Shown: in pieces, positions 33,288 through 46,514 of the stretch
Layout of the letters: every line of letters begins with the position of its first letter
Position numbering within the stretch: the first letter of the stretch is position 1
Source of the DNA: Poecilobothrus nobilitatus
Lineage: Eukaryota; Arthropoda; Insecta; Diptera; Dolichopodidae
Assembly (NCBI GenBank): GCA_947095535.1
Contig: OX352772.1
Span: 94,259,346-94,323,345 of the forward strand
DNA: 64,000 bases
Reading direction: 5' to 3'
Program-made: the position numbers and the translations under genes
Notes under the pieces: model-generated
The model's input: the letters and a program-made list of their open reading frames with translations, nothing else
Databases searched by the model: none
What the model was told of the DNA's origin: nothing

Positions 33288-34868
33288 TATACCCGTACGA
33301 TAGGATCGGGTATAATAAAATTACTCCTCCGTTTGTAACACCTCGAAATAAGCGAGCTAGATATACCTTCAAAGGTATGGATCGGATCAGAAAAAAATTC
33401 TAAGACTTCTGAGCCATGTCCGTCCGTCCGTCCGTCCGTCCGCCGTCAGCACGCTAACTCAAAAACTAAGAAAGCTAGAATCTTGAATTTTACACAAAAT
33501 ATTTTGGGAGTAATTTGTAGGTTCCCTATTTTTTTTGGTTGAGTTTGGACCAAGCCTTAGGGTAGCTCTCGAACACCTAACTTTTAGATCCCCACATTTT
33601 TTTTGCAATAGAGCTATGAAATTTTAACTACTGATAGATGTCACAAAAATATTAATTTTATTTTTAATAACTTTTTTTTGTAGCCCCACCCGTTACGGAG
33701 CTACAGCTCCCCAAAAGTTCAAAAAAGCTCTATATTTAAATTTTTATAGCACAAGTTGTATAAGGTATATCTTCATTTTGAAAACGCCAAACGATTACTA
33801 CTTTCATTAGCTTTAAAAGTATATATACAATAAATACATATTTGTGGCATACGGTGTCTTAATTTACCGTTATGTGAAACTAAAATTTTGCAAAATTCTT
33901 TAACCCTTCCATCTTCTAAACGGTTAAAGTTGGAAACTTGACATTTTGACAGAAGTTAGATCTTTGAAAATAAGTATGAGTCATTTCAAAAATTTTTTTT
34001 GTATCACCCCCCGTTTACAAGCTGTAAGGGGTCAAAAACTGAAAATTTTCTACTTTTAAACACCTGTAACTTGAACACCTGTTAAAATTTTTTTGAACTA
34101 ATACACAAAATTTAAAGCTCCAACATTATACTTTTGTTTCTGTTAACAACTTTTTTTAATAATATAGGGTTACTTTATAATTTACGAAAGTGTTACTTGA
34201 TTTTTTCAAATTTTCTAACAAATTTCTTTAAAACGAATTTTTTCCATTTTGTTTTACTCGATAATTTGAAATTGTTGAGGATATAATGCGTAGTACAAAA
34301 AAATGTAATTAAATAAACAACATAACGGTTGCTTGAAGAATTTTTTTTTATATGATATTGATATATATACATACTTATATAATATCATGTTTATTTACAT
34401 ATCGTATATGTCACTAGTGAATGAATGATAAGAGTATAGATGTATAGCGCCGTATTTACATATATATATGTTTTTTATTGTACTTATAAGAAATTATTCT
34501 GTCAATGGAATATTTAAATATAATATAATATAATATTTAAAATTATATTTACTGTTTTGTACTTAGTAAATTTAATATATATTTACCGCTTTGTATTAAA
34601 TGGTACTATAGAATATTTGAAAAAGTTTTGGATTGATAATCGTTATGTGGAAGGTTAGAATCTGCTTTTGAAGAATGTACATATAAACATATAGTTTGAA
34701 TATATGTACAACCCATAGTTCTAGAAATTATAAAATTCACCCAAATTATTTTAAAATACTAAAATATTAAAAAAATAATATTGTAAGCAGAGTGACAGGC
34801 TGTGAACATACTAACGGTTCGTACGGGTATCTAAGAGTTGACAAAGTCAACTGTATTCTTCCTCGTTT
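33288..34868 (+). mobile_element. HEL-2 unit 3
   Basis: Complete unit. Its GTCC tract has a GCC interruption (33420-33448) and its 3' hairpin is intact. Unit 4 follows after only about 11 bp, so units 3 and 4 are head to tail. Confidence 0.75.
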
Positions 34869-34879
34869 GTTCTCGTTTT

Positions 34880-36316
34880 TATACCCGTACGATAGGATCG
34901 GGTATAATAAAATTACTCCTCCGTTTGTGACACCTCGAAATAAGCGAGCTAGATATACCTTCAAAGGTATGGATCGGATCAGAAAAAAATTCTAAAACTT
35001 TTGAGCCATGTCGGTCCGTCCGGCCGTCAGCACGCTAACTCAAAAACTAAGAAAGCTAGAATCTTGAAATTTACACAGAATATTCTGGGAGTAATTTGTA
35101 GGTTCCTTATTTTTTTTTGATGAGTTTGGACCAAGCCTTAGGGTAGCTCTCGAACACCTAACTTTTAGATCCCCACATTTTTTTTGAAATAGAGCTATGA
35201 AATTTTAACTGCTAATAGATGTCACAAAAATATTAATTTTATTTTTAATAACTTTTTTTTGTACCCCCACCCGTTACGAAGCTACAGCCCCCCAAAGGTT
35301 CAAAAAAGCTTTATATTTAAATTGTTATAGCACAAGTTGTATAAGGTATATCTTCAATTTGAAAACGGCAAACGATTACTACTTTTATTAGCTTTAAAAG
35401 AATATATACAATAAATATATTTTTGTGGCATACGGTGCCTTAATTTACCGTTATGCGAAACTAAAATTTTGCAAAATCCTTTAACTCTTCTATCTTCTAA
35501 ACGGTTTAATTTGAAAACTAGAAATTTTGACAGAAGTTAGATCTTTAAAAATAAGTATGAGTCATTTCAGAAATTTTTTTTGTATCACCCCCCTTTTAGG
35601 AGCTGTAAGGGGTCAAAAACTGAAAATTTCCTACTTTTAAACACCTGTAACTTGAACACCTGTTAAAATTTTTTTGAAGTAATACACAAAAATTAAAGCT
35701 TCAACATTATACTCTTATTTCTGTTAACAACTTTTTTTAATAATATAGGGTTACTTTATAATTGACGAAAGTGTTACTTGATTTTTTCACATTTTCTAAC
35801 AAATTTCTTTAAAACGAATTTTTTCCATTTTGTTTTACTCGATAATTTGAAATTGTTGAGGATATAATGCGTAGTATAAAAAAATGTAAATAAATAAACA
35901 ACATAACGGTTGCTTGAAGAATTTTTATTATTATTTATATGATATTGATATAAATAATGGAATATTTAAATATAATATAATATAATATTTAAAATTATAT
36001 TTATTATTTTGTACTAAGTAAATTTAATATACATTTACCGCTTAGTATTAAATGGTACTATAGAATATTTGAAAAAGTTTTGGATTGATAATCGTTATGT
36101 GGAAGGTTAGAATTTGCTTTTGAAGAATGTATAAACATATAGTTTGAATATATGTACAACCCATAGTTCTAGAAATTATAAAATTCACCCAAATTATTTT
36201 AAAATACTAAAATATTAAAAAAATAATATTGTAAGCAGAGTGACAGGCTGTGAACATACTAACGGTTCGTACGGGTATCTAAGAGTTGACAAAGGCAACT
36301 GTATTCTTCCTCGTTT
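34880..36316 (+). mobile_element. HEL-2 unit 4
   Basis: Shares with unit 6 a deletion in the distal part (ATTGATATAAATAATGGAAT joins sequences that are ~170 bp apart in units 1-3). Its GTCC tract is decayed (GTCGGTCCGTCCGGCCGTC), and the 3' hairpin has one mismatch (AAAGGCAACT). Confidence 0.75.
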
Positions 36317-36394
36317 CTATTCGTTTTTATTTTTCTTCCAGTATTACATTTTACTTTTTTTTCTGTTATTTAGGTACGCTAAGAACTTATTTTT

Positions 36395-37967
36395 TATACC
36401 CGTACGATAGGATCGGGTATAATAAAATTACTCCTCCGTTTGTAACACCTCGAAATAAGCGAGCTAGATGTACCTTCAAAGGTATGGATCGGATCAGAAA
36501 AAAATTCTAAGACTTTTGAGCCATGTCCGTCCGTCCGTCCGTCCGTCCGTCAGCACGCTAACTCAAAAACTAAGAAAGCTAAAATCTTGAAATTTACACA
36601 CAATATTCTGGGAGTAATTTGTAGGTTCCCTATTTCTTTTGGTTGAGTTTGGACCAAGCCTTAGGGTAGCTCTCGAACACCTAACTTTTAGATACCTACA
36701 TTTTTTTTGAAATAAAGCTATGAAATTTTAACAGCTGATAGATCTCACAAAAATATTAATTTTAGTTTTAATAACTTTTTTTTGTGGCCCAACCCGTTAC
36801 GGAGTTACAGCTCCCCAAAGGTTCAAAAAAGCTCTATATTTAAATTGTTATAGCACAAGTTGTATAAGGTATATCTTCATTTTGAAAACGCCAAACGATT
36901 ACTACTTTTATTAGCTTTAAAAGTATATATACAATAAATATATATTTGTGACATACGGTGTCTTAATTTACCGTTATGCGAAACTCAAATTTTGCAAAAT
37001 CCTTTAACCCTTCTATCTTCTAAACGGTTTAAGTTGGAAACTTGAACTTTTGACAGAAGTTAGATCTTTAAAAATAAGTCATTGTATGAGTCATTTCAGA
37101 AATTTTTTTTGTATCACCCCCCGTTTAGGAGCTGTAAGGGGTCAAAAACTGAAAATTTCCTATTTTTAAACACCTGTAACTTGAACACCTGTTAAAATTT
37201 TTTTGAAGTAATACACAAAAATTAAAGCTTCAACATTATACTCTTATTTCTGTTAACAACTATTTTTAATAATATAGCGTTACTTTATAATTAGCGAAAG
37301 TGTTACTTGATTTTTTCAAATTTTCTAACAAATTTCTTTAACTAATTTTTTGCATTTTGTTTTACTGGATAATTTGAAATTGTTGAGGATGTAATGCGTA
37401 GTACAAAAAAATGTAATTAAATAAACAACATAACGGTTGCTTGAAGAATTTTTATTTATATGATATTGATATATATACATACTTATATAATATCATGTTT
37501 ATTTACATATCGTATATGTCACTAGTGAATGAATGATAATAGTATAGATGTATATTATATAGCGCCGTATTTACATACATATATGTATTTTATAGTACTT
37601 ATAAGAAATTATTCTGTCAATGGAATATTTAAATATAATATAATATTTAAAATTATATTTACTATTTTGTACTAAGTAAATTTAATATACATTTACCGCT
37701 TAGTATTAAATGGTACTATAGAATATTTGAAAAAGTTTTGGATTGATAATCGTTATGTTAAAATCTGCTTTTGAAGAATCTATAATCATATAGTTTGAAT
37801 ATATGTACAAGCCATAGTTCTAGAAATTATAAAATTCACCCAAATTATTTTAAAATACTAAAATATTTAAAAAATAATATTGTAAGCAAAGTGACAGGCT
37901 GTGAACATACTAACGGTTCGTACGGGTATCTAAGAGTTGACCAAGTCAACTGTATTCTTCCTCGTTT
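36395..37967 (+). mobile_element. HEL-2 unit 5
   Basis: Full-length unit. The spacer 36317-36394 before it (CTATTCGTTTTTATTTTTCTTCC, then GGTACGCTAAG) is REP-C sequence. It carries an extra GTCATT insertion (about 37078) shared with unit 7. The hairpin loop reads CCA. Confidence 0.75.
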
Positions 37968-38599
37968 TCTATTCGTTTTTATTTTTCTTCCAGTATTACA
38001 TTTTACTTTTTTTTTCTGTTATTTATTTTTAAATTTATGCATACAGTCTATTTAAAAAATAGAAATTATTAGCTATAGAACATTCTGATTTTTTTTTTTT
38101 TGTTCGTTTATGTTAACCGTCCATTCATATGCAAACATAAAATTTTTGTTTTTTCGTTTATGTTTACCATCCATTCATATAAATATTACTGTTGCCTACA
38201 TATTAAAAAATAATAAATCTATAACTACATACATAAATAGCCATATATTCATTCATATACATATGTATCTATATTATGAGCTGAACTTCTCAGTGTTGCA
38301 TTATATCATAATGCGGCAAAATTTTTGAAAAATTAAGAAAACGTTGCATAGCTAAATTCAAAATTTAAATAAAAATATTACAATTTTATAATGTTCTTTA
38401 TTTCCACTTAAAAATGCAACCCTTTAAAAACTTTGATTTATATACTGCCTTGTTTTTTCTTTCTTTTATAGCATGACATTTTAATATTTTTTTTTTCTAT
38501 GTGTTATGTGTGTAAATATCAGATGTGCACATATACATAAGAAATAGCCTTTAAAAATATTTAAAAAACAATCAAAGTAACATTTTTTGTTCTCGTTTT
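37968..38599. repeat. REP-C copy
   Basis: Longer REP-C block with two tandem TGTT(A/T)ACC(G/A)TCCATTCATAT words (38110-38185), followed by the common core to unit 6. Confidence 0.7.
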
Positions 38600-40043
38600 T
38601 ATACCCGTACGATAGGATCGGGTATAATAAAATTACTCCTCCGTTTGTGACACCTCGAAATAAGCGAGCTAGATATACCTTCAAAGGTATGAATCGGATC
38701 AGAAAAAAATTCTAAGACTTTTGAGCCATGTCCGTCCGTCCGTCCGTCCGTCCGTCAGCACGCTAACTCAAAAACTAAGAAAGCTAGAGTCTTGAAATTT
38801 ACACAGAATATTCTGGGAGTAATTTGTAGGTTCCCCATTTTTTTTGGTTGAGTTTGGACCAAACCTTAGGGTAGCTCTCGAACACCTAACTTTTAGATCC
38901 CCACATTTTTTTTGAAATAGAGCTATGAAATTTTAACTGCTGATAGATGTCACAAAAATATTAATTTTATTTTTAATAACTTTTTTTTGTACCCCCACCC
39001 GTTACGAAGCTACAGCCCCCCAAAGGTTCAAAAAAGCTTTATATTTAAATTGTTATAGCACAAGTTGTATAAGGTATATCTTCAATTTGAAAACGGCAAA
39101 CGATTACTACTTTTATTAGCTTTAAAAGAATATATACAATAAATATATTTTTGTGGCATACGGTGCCTTAATTTACCGTTATGCGAAACTAAAATTTTGC
39201 AAAATCCTTTAACTCTTCTATCTTCTAAACGGTTTAATTTGAAAACTAGAAATTTTGACAGAAGTTAGATCTTTAAAAATAAGTATGAGTCATTTCAGAA
39301 ATTTTTTTTGTATCACCCCCCTTTTAGGAGCTGTAAGGGGTCAAAAACTGAAAATTTCCTACTTTTAAACACCTGTAACTTGAACACCTGTTAAAATTTT
39401 TTTGAAGTAATACACAAAAATTAAAGCTTCAACATTATACTCTTATTTCTGTTAACAACTTTTTTTAATAATATAGGGTTACTTTATAATTGACGAAAGT
39501 GTTACTTGATTTTTTCACATTTTCTAACAAATTTCTTTAAAACGAATTTTTTCCATTTTGTTTTACTCGATAATTTGAAATTGTTGAGGATATAATGCGT
39601 AGTATAAAAAAATGTAAATAAATAAACAACATAACGGTTGCTTGAAGAATTTTTATTATTATTTATATGATATTGATATAAATAATGGAATATTTAAATA
39701 TAATATAATATAATATTTAAAATTATATTTATTATTTTGTACTAAGTAAATTTAATATACATTTACCGCTTAGTATTAAATGGTACTATAGAATATTTGA
39801 AAAAGTTTTGGATTGATAATCGTTATGTGGAAGGTTAGAATTTGCTTTTGAAGAATGTATAAACATATAGTTTGAATATATGTACAACCCATAGTTCTAG
39901 AAATTATAAAATTCACCCAAATTATTTTAAAATACTAAAATATTAAAAAAATAATATTGTAAGCAGAGTGACAGGCTGTGAACATACTAACGGTTCGTAC
40001 GGGTATCTAAGAGTTGACAAAGGCAACTGTATTCTTCCTCGTT
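38600..40043 (+). mobile_element. HEL-2 unit 6
   Basis: Near-identical to unit 4, including its deletion and hairpin mismatch, but with a clean longer GTCC tract (38728-38757). It is part of the 3.7-kb duplication. Confidence 0.75.
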
Positions 40044-40122
40044 TCTATTCGTTTTTATTTTTCTTCCAGTATTACATTTTACTTTTTTTTCTGTTATTTA
40101 GGTACGCTAAGAACTTATTTTT

Positions 40123-41683
40123 TATACCCGTACGATAGGATCGGGTATAATAAAATTACTCCTCCGTTTGTAACACCTCGAAATAAGCGAGCTAGATGTA
40201 CCTTCAAAGGTATGGATCGGATCAGAAAAAAATTCTAAGACTTTTGAGCCATGTCCGTCCGTCCGTCCGTCCGTCCGTCCGTCCGTCAGCACGCTAACTC
40301 AAAAACTAAGAAAGCTAAAATCTTGAAATTTACACACAATATTCTGGGAGTAATTTGTAGGTTCCCTATTTCTTTTGGTTGAGTTTGGACCAAGCCTTAG
40401 GGTAGCTCTCGAACACCTAACTTTTAGATCTCTACATTTTTTTTGAAATAGAGCTATGAAATTTTAACAGCTGATAGATCTCACACCGTTACGGAGCTAC
40501 AGCTCCCCAAAGGTTCAAAAAAGCTCTATATTTAAATTGTTATAGCACAAGTTGTATAAGGTATATCTTCATTTTGAAAACGCCAAACGATTACTACTTT
40601 TATTAGCTTTAAAAGTATATATACAATAAATATATATTTGTGACATACGGTGTCTTAATTTACCGTTATGCGAAACTCAAATTTTGCAAAATCCTTTAAC
40701 CCTTCTATCTTCTAAACGGTTTAAGTTGGAAACTTGAACTTTTGACAGAAGTTAGATCTTTAAAAATAAGTCATTGTATGAGTCATTTCAGAATTTTTTT
40801 TTGTATCACCCCCCGTTTAGGAGCTGTAAAGGGTCAAAAACTGAAAATTTCCTATTTTTAAACACCTGTAACTTGAACACCTGTTAAAATTTTTTTGAAG
40901 TAATACACAAAAATTAAAGCTTCAACATTATACTCTTATTTCTGTTAACAACTTTTTTTAATAATATAGGGTTACTTTATAATTGACGAAAGTGTTACTT
41001 GATTTTTTCACATTTTCTAACAAATTTCTTTAAAACGAATTTTTTCCATTTTGTTTTACTCGATAATTTGAAATTGTTGAGGATATAATGCGTAGTATAA
41101 AAAAATGTAAATAAATAAACAACATAACGGTTGCTTGAAGAATTTTTATTATTATTTATATGATATTGATATAAATACATACTTATATAAAATCATGTTT
41201 ATTTACATATCGTATATGTCACTAGTGAATGAATGATCAGAGTATATATGTATATTATATAGCGCCGTATTTATATACATGTATTTTATTGTACTTATAA
41301 GAAATTATTCTGTCAATGGAATATTTAAATATAATATAATATAATATTTGAAATTATATTTACTGTTTTGTACTTAGTAAATTTAATATACATTTACCGC
41401 TTAGTATTAAATGGTACTATAGAATATTTGAAAAAGTTTTGGATTGATAATCGTTATGTGGAAGGTTAGAATCTGCTTTTGAAGAATGTACATATAAACA
41501 TATAGTTTGAATATATGTACAACCCATAGTTCTAGAAATTATAAAATTCACCCAAATTATTTTAAAATTATAAATAAAATATTAAAAAAATAATGTTGTA
41601 AGCAGAGTGACAGGCTGTGAACATACTAACGGTTCGTACGGGCATCTAAGAGTTGACAAAGGCAACTGTATTCTTCCTCGTTT
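40123..41683 (+). mobile_element. HEL-2 unit 7
   Basis: The first half is near-identical to unit 5 (same GTCATT insertion), with ~80 bp deleted at 40483-40485. The second half resembles units 4/6 and 1. It has the longest GTCC tract of the array (40252-40287). Confidence 0.75.
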
Positions 41684-43330
41684 TTTTTAATATTAAATTT
41701 ATGCATACAGTCTATTTAAAAAATATAAATTATTAGCTATAGAACATTCTGAATTTTTTTTTTGTCCGTTTAGGTTAACCGTCCATTCATATGCAAACAT
41801 AAAATTTTTTTTTTTCGTTTGTTTACCGTCCATTCATATAAATATAATTGTTGGTATTAAAAAATAATGAATCTATAACTACACACATGATATACTAATA
41901 TATTCATTCATATACATATTATAGTAGTATGGGTACTATATAATGATCTGAACTTCTGATTGTTGTATTATATATTGTGGCAAGATTTTTAAAAAATTAA
42001 GGAAACATTGCATAGCAAAATTAAAAATTTAAATAAAATTGTTGTTGCAATTTTATAATGTTCTTTATTTCCACTTAAAAATGCGACTCTTTAAACACTT
42101 TGATTCATACACTGCCTTGTTTTTTCTTTCTTTTCACAACATAACATTTAATATTGTTTTTTTTATCTGTTATGTACGGAAATATCAAACGTATGTTTCT
42201 TTCTTTTAAAATCATAACATTTTAATAGTTCTTTTTTTCTATCTGTTATGTGGGTAAATATCAGATGTGCACAATATATACATAAGAAATATACTTTAAA
42301 AATATTTAAAAACAACCAAAGTAACATTTTTTATTCTCTTTTTTTTCTATTCGTTTTTATTTTTCTTCCAGTATTACATTTTCCTTTTTTTTGTTTTCTG
42401 TTATTTAGGTACGCTAAGTATTTTTTTTTTTTAAATGTTTAATTTATACATGCATTCTATTTAAAAAATATAAATTATAACCTATAGAACATACTGAATT
42501 TTTTTTTGTTCGTTTATGTTTACCGTCCATTCATATAAATATAACTGCTGCCTACATATTAAAAAAAAATAATAAATCTATAACTACATACATAAATAGC
42601 CATATATTCATTCATATACATAGTATCTATATTATTAGCTGAACTTCTCAGTGTTGCATTATTTATATCATAATGCGGCAAAATTTTAAAAAAATTAAGA
42701 AAACGTCAAAATTTAAATAAAAATATTGCAATTTTATAATGTTCTTTATTTCCACTTAAAATGCGACCCTTTAAAAACTTTGATTCATACACTGCCTTGT
42801 GTTTTCTTTCTTTTCATAACATAACATTTTAATATTTTTTTTTTTATCTGTTATGTACGGAAATATCAAACGTATGAACCTTTCTTTTAAAATCATAACA
42901 TTTTAATAGTTCTTTTTTTCTATCTGTTATGTAGGTAAATATCAGATGTGCACATATACTATTTCTTATGTCTATTTCTTATGACTTTAAAAATATTTAA
43001 AAACAATCAAAGTAACATTTTTTGTTCTCTTTTTTTTCTATTCGTTTTTATTTTTCTTCCAGTATTACATTTTCCTTTTTTTTTGTTTTCTGTTATTTAG
43101 GTACGCTAAGTATTTCTTTTTTTTTTTTTTAAATGTTTAATTTATACATGCATTCTATTTAAAAAAATAGAAATTATTAGCTATAGAACATTCTGAATTT
43201 TTTTTTTGTTCGTTTATGTTAACCGTCCATTCATATGCATACATAAATTTTTTTTTTGTTCGTTTTTGTTTACCGTCCATTCATATAAATATAACTGTTG
43301 CCTACATATTAAAAAATAATAAATCGATGA
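41684..43330. repeat. REP-C tandem block, period ~690 bp
   Basis: CTATTCGTTTTTATTTTTCTT starts near 42347 and 43037; TATAATGTTCTTTATTTCCAC starts near 42054 and 42735; CCGTCCATTCATAT recurs at 41779, 42520 and 43223. This gives roughly 2.4 copies of a ~690-bp unit. No coding capacity; short frames here are not conserved. Confidence 0.7.
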
Positions 43331-44029
43331 ATCAACGAAATAATAATAGTTGGGAATTTGGGAATTTGGTGTGACTGTGTTAGCAGGTTTGTTGTAGTAC
43401 AGCACACATAAAAATATGCATACCATTTTTGTACATGTTTGTACCTACATATGTATGTAGTAAAAAAATTTGGTTTTAAAAGTATGTAATTGAGAATATA
43501 TTAAATTGCTTACTTCTAAATGCTAATGTTTTTGAATAAAAAAACACGTATGTATATAAATATTATAAATAAACACATTTCTTTTATAAATAAAAATGTA
43601 TACTAAAAATCAATTGATTTGATGAAAAAAAAATTAAATTTAACACTTGCTTACTAAATTTTAAGTAAATGTATATTAAATTTTACACTGTGTTCTCAAG
43701 TGCGGCACATAAATTTGTTTACACATTCATATCTTTCAAATTCATCGCTTTCAAACCAAAAATATTTACGAAGCACATATTATTACATATTTTGAAGTAT
43801 GTACCTATGTATATGTACGCATACAATGCAGTGAGCTACATAAAAAACAATAGTCGTTTATAGAAAAAAAAGCATTTATGGATTACGCATACGTATTGGT
43901 ATTTGTATTGGTGAGTTTAGTCAATTTAGATAAAATATTTTATTTTGGTTCTGTAATAATTCTGTTAAAAATTCTGTTATATTTTTGTATGAAAATTTAA
44001 TTTTGAAATTAAGCTAATTTCTCTAATGT
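43331..44029. other. AT-rich, nothing recognised
   Basis: No supported ORF, repeat or RNA. A 64-codon frame at 43669-43863 lacks any recognisable feature. Confidence 0.4.
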
Positions 44030-44178
44030 TTTTCGATACTATTATTTTAAAATCATGTATTGTCATCGGGATCTGATCTAATGAAGAAAATTTCAAGTCT
44101 CTAACTCAACGGGAAGTGTGTTTAAAATGGCTTCTAAGATTCCATCCTTTACCCAACCAAGTTAATAAAAAGCTGTTA
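44030..44178 (-). repeat. REP-B end, inverted
   Basis: The reverse complement contains AGCTTTTTATTAAC and CACTTCCCGTTGAG, as at 24305-24390. It abuts the satellite array. Confidence 0.6.
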
Positions 44179-44310
44179 AAAATGAAAGTTGGTTGGTAAA
44201 TCATTGAGTAAAATGGTTTTAAATGTCTGTCATTTACAGATTAAATATTATGATTTGTAAGAATTTATTTCGTATAAAATATTAGAAATAAAAAAAAAAA
44301 AAAAAATAGA

Positions 44311-44387
44311 ATAGAATCGAACTTGCAAACTAAAGACTTCTAAAGTTTAAGAAGCGGCCACTCTACCACTGCACCAAACTCCCCACT
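44311..44387 (-). other. tRNA-like Pol III promoter-type sequence, SAT535 unit 1
   Basis: The minus strand reads TGGGGAGTTTGGTGCAGTGG (A box TGGTGCAGTGG), then a perfect 5-bp anticodon-like stem (CTTCT/AGAAG), then AAGTTCGATTC (B box), with a run of at least 15 Ts immediately downstream as a Pol III terminator. The acceptor stem does not close, so it is a SINE-type tRNA-derived head and not a tRNA gene. Confidence 0.6.
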
Positions 44388-44840
44388 GAAGTTTTGATGT
44401 TTATATTCAATTATATTGTGAAATTTCTATTTCCCACCATGCAAACTATATTTTAAAATTTTTTTTATGTTTTTAGAAAAAAAACAAAAAGCAAAAACAA
44501 CAAAACAAAATTTAAAATTCAACGGAATAAAAGAGCGTCGTTTTTGAATATGTATATTATAGGTATAGATTATACATATTATATGATACATATGTATATA
44601 CTTTACATGGGTTTTTTATAAAAATGGAAAATTATTAATGAAAATCAGAAAATTTTGGAAAAATATTAATTTTGTAAGATGGCTGTACTGAATATTTATC
44701 ATTTAAAAAGAAAAAAATGAAAGTTGGTTGGTAAATCATTGAGTAAAATGGTTTTAAATGTCTGTCATTTACAGATTAAATATTATGATATGTAAGAATT
44801 TATTTCGTATAAAATATTAGAAATAAAAAAAAAAAAAAAA

Positions 44841-44921
44841 TAGAATAGAATCGAACTTGCAAACTAAAGACTTCTAAAGTTTAATAAGCTGCCACTCTAC
44901 CACTGCACCGAACTCCCCACT
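44841..44921 (-). other. tRNA-like sequence, SAT535 unit 2
   Basis: As unit 1 but with AATAAGCTGCC instead of AAGAAGCGGCC on the plus strand, weakening the anticodon-like stem. It also carries a CCGAACTCC variant. Confidence 0.55.
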
Positions 44922-45366
44922 GAAGTTTTGACGTTTATATTCAATTATATTGTGAAATTTCTATTTCCCACCATGCAAACTATATTTTAAAATTTTTTTT
45001 ATGTTTTTAGAAAAAAACAAAAAGCAAAAACAACAAAACAAAATTTAAAATTCAACGGAATAAAAGAGCGTCGTTTTTGAATATGTATATTATAGGTATA
45101 GATTATACATATTATATGATACATATGTATATACTTTACATGGGTTTTTTATAAAAATGGAAAATTATTAATGAAAATTTTGGAAAAATATTAATTTTGT
45201 AAGATGGCTATACTGAATATTTATAATTTAAAAAGAAAAAAATGAAAGTTGGTTGGTAAATCATTGAGTAAAATGGTTTTAAATGTCTGTCATTTACAGA
45301 TTAAATATTATGATATGTAAGAATTTATTTCGTATAAAATATTAGAAATAAAAAAAAAAAAAAAAA

Positions 45367-45447
45367 TAGAATAGAATCGAACTTGCAAACTAAAGACTTC
45401 TAAAGTTTAAGAAGCGGCCACTCTACCACTGCACCAAACTCCCCACT
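45367..45447 (-). other. tRNA-like sequence, SAT535 unit 3
   Basis: Same variant as unit 1 (AAGAAGCGGCC). A and B boxes and the downstream T-run are intact. Confidence 0.55.
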
Positions 45448-45900
45448 GAAGTTTTGACGTTTATATTCAATTATATTGTGAAATTTCTATTTCCCACCAT
45501 GCAAACTATATTTTAAAATTTTTTTTATGTTTTTAGAAAAAAAACAAAAAGCAAAAACAACAAAACAAAATTTAAAATTCAACGGAATAAAAGAGCGTCG
45601 TTTTTGAATATGTATATTATAGGTATAGATTATACATATTATATGATACATGTGTACATACTTTACATGGGTTTTTTATAAAAATGGAAAATTATTAATG
45701 AAAATCAGAAAATTTTGGAAAAATATTAATTTTGTAAGATGGCTATACTGATTATTTATCATTTAAAAAGAAAAAAATGAAAGTTGGTTGGTAAATCATT
45801 GAGTAAAATGGTTTTAAATGTCTGTCATTTATAGATTAAATATTATGATATGTAAGAATTTATTTCGTATAAAATATTAGAAATAAAAAAAAAAAAAAAA

Positions 45901-45981
45901 TAGAATAGAATCGAACTTGCAAACTAAAGACTTCTAAAGTTTAATAAGCTGCCACTCTACCACTGCACCAAACTCCCCACT
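45901..45981 (-). other. tRNA-like sequence, SAT535 unit 4
   Basis: AATAAGCTGCC variant. A and B boxes and the downstream T-run are intact. Confidence 0.55.
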
Positions 45982-46433
45982 GAAGTTTTGACGTTTATAT
46001 TCAATTATATTGTGAAATTTCTATTTCCCACCATGCAAACTATATTTTAAAATTCTTTTTATGTTTTTAGAAAAAAAACAAAAAGCAAAAACAACAAAAC
46101 AAAATTTAAAATTCAACGGAATAAAAGAGCGTCGTTTTTGAATATGTATATTATAGGTATAGATTATACATATTATATGATACATGTGTACATACTTTAC
46201 ATGGGTTTTTTATAAAAATGGAAAATTATTAATGAAAATCAGAAAATTTTGGAAAAATATTAATTTTGTAAGATGGCTATACTGATTATTTATCATTTAA
46301 AAAGAAAAAAATGAAAGTTGGTTGGTAAATCATTGAGTAAAATGGTTTTAAATGTCTGTCATTTATAGATTAAATATTATGATATGTAAGAATTTATTTC
46401 GTATAAAATATTAGAAATAAAAAAAAAAAAAAA

Positions 46434-46514
46434 ATAGAATAGAATCGAACTTGCAAACTAAAGACTTCTAAAGTTTAATAAGCTGCCACTCTACCACTGC
46501 ACCAAACTCCCCAC
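46434..46514 (-). other. tRNA-like sequence, SAT535 unit 5
   Basis: AATAAGCTGCC variant, same as units 4 and 6. Confidence 0.55.

Noticed and set aside
34792..40238. Recurring 60-75-codon frames near each HEL-2 junction
   Set aside because: They repeat because the DNA repeats. They run across the element termini and share no constraint typical of coding sequence.
27229..41683. HEL-2 as a Tc1/mariner-type TIR transposon or MITE
   Set aside because: The inverted repeats are subterminal rather than terminal, there is a 3' hairpin, and no TA target duplication is evident at the unit boundaries.
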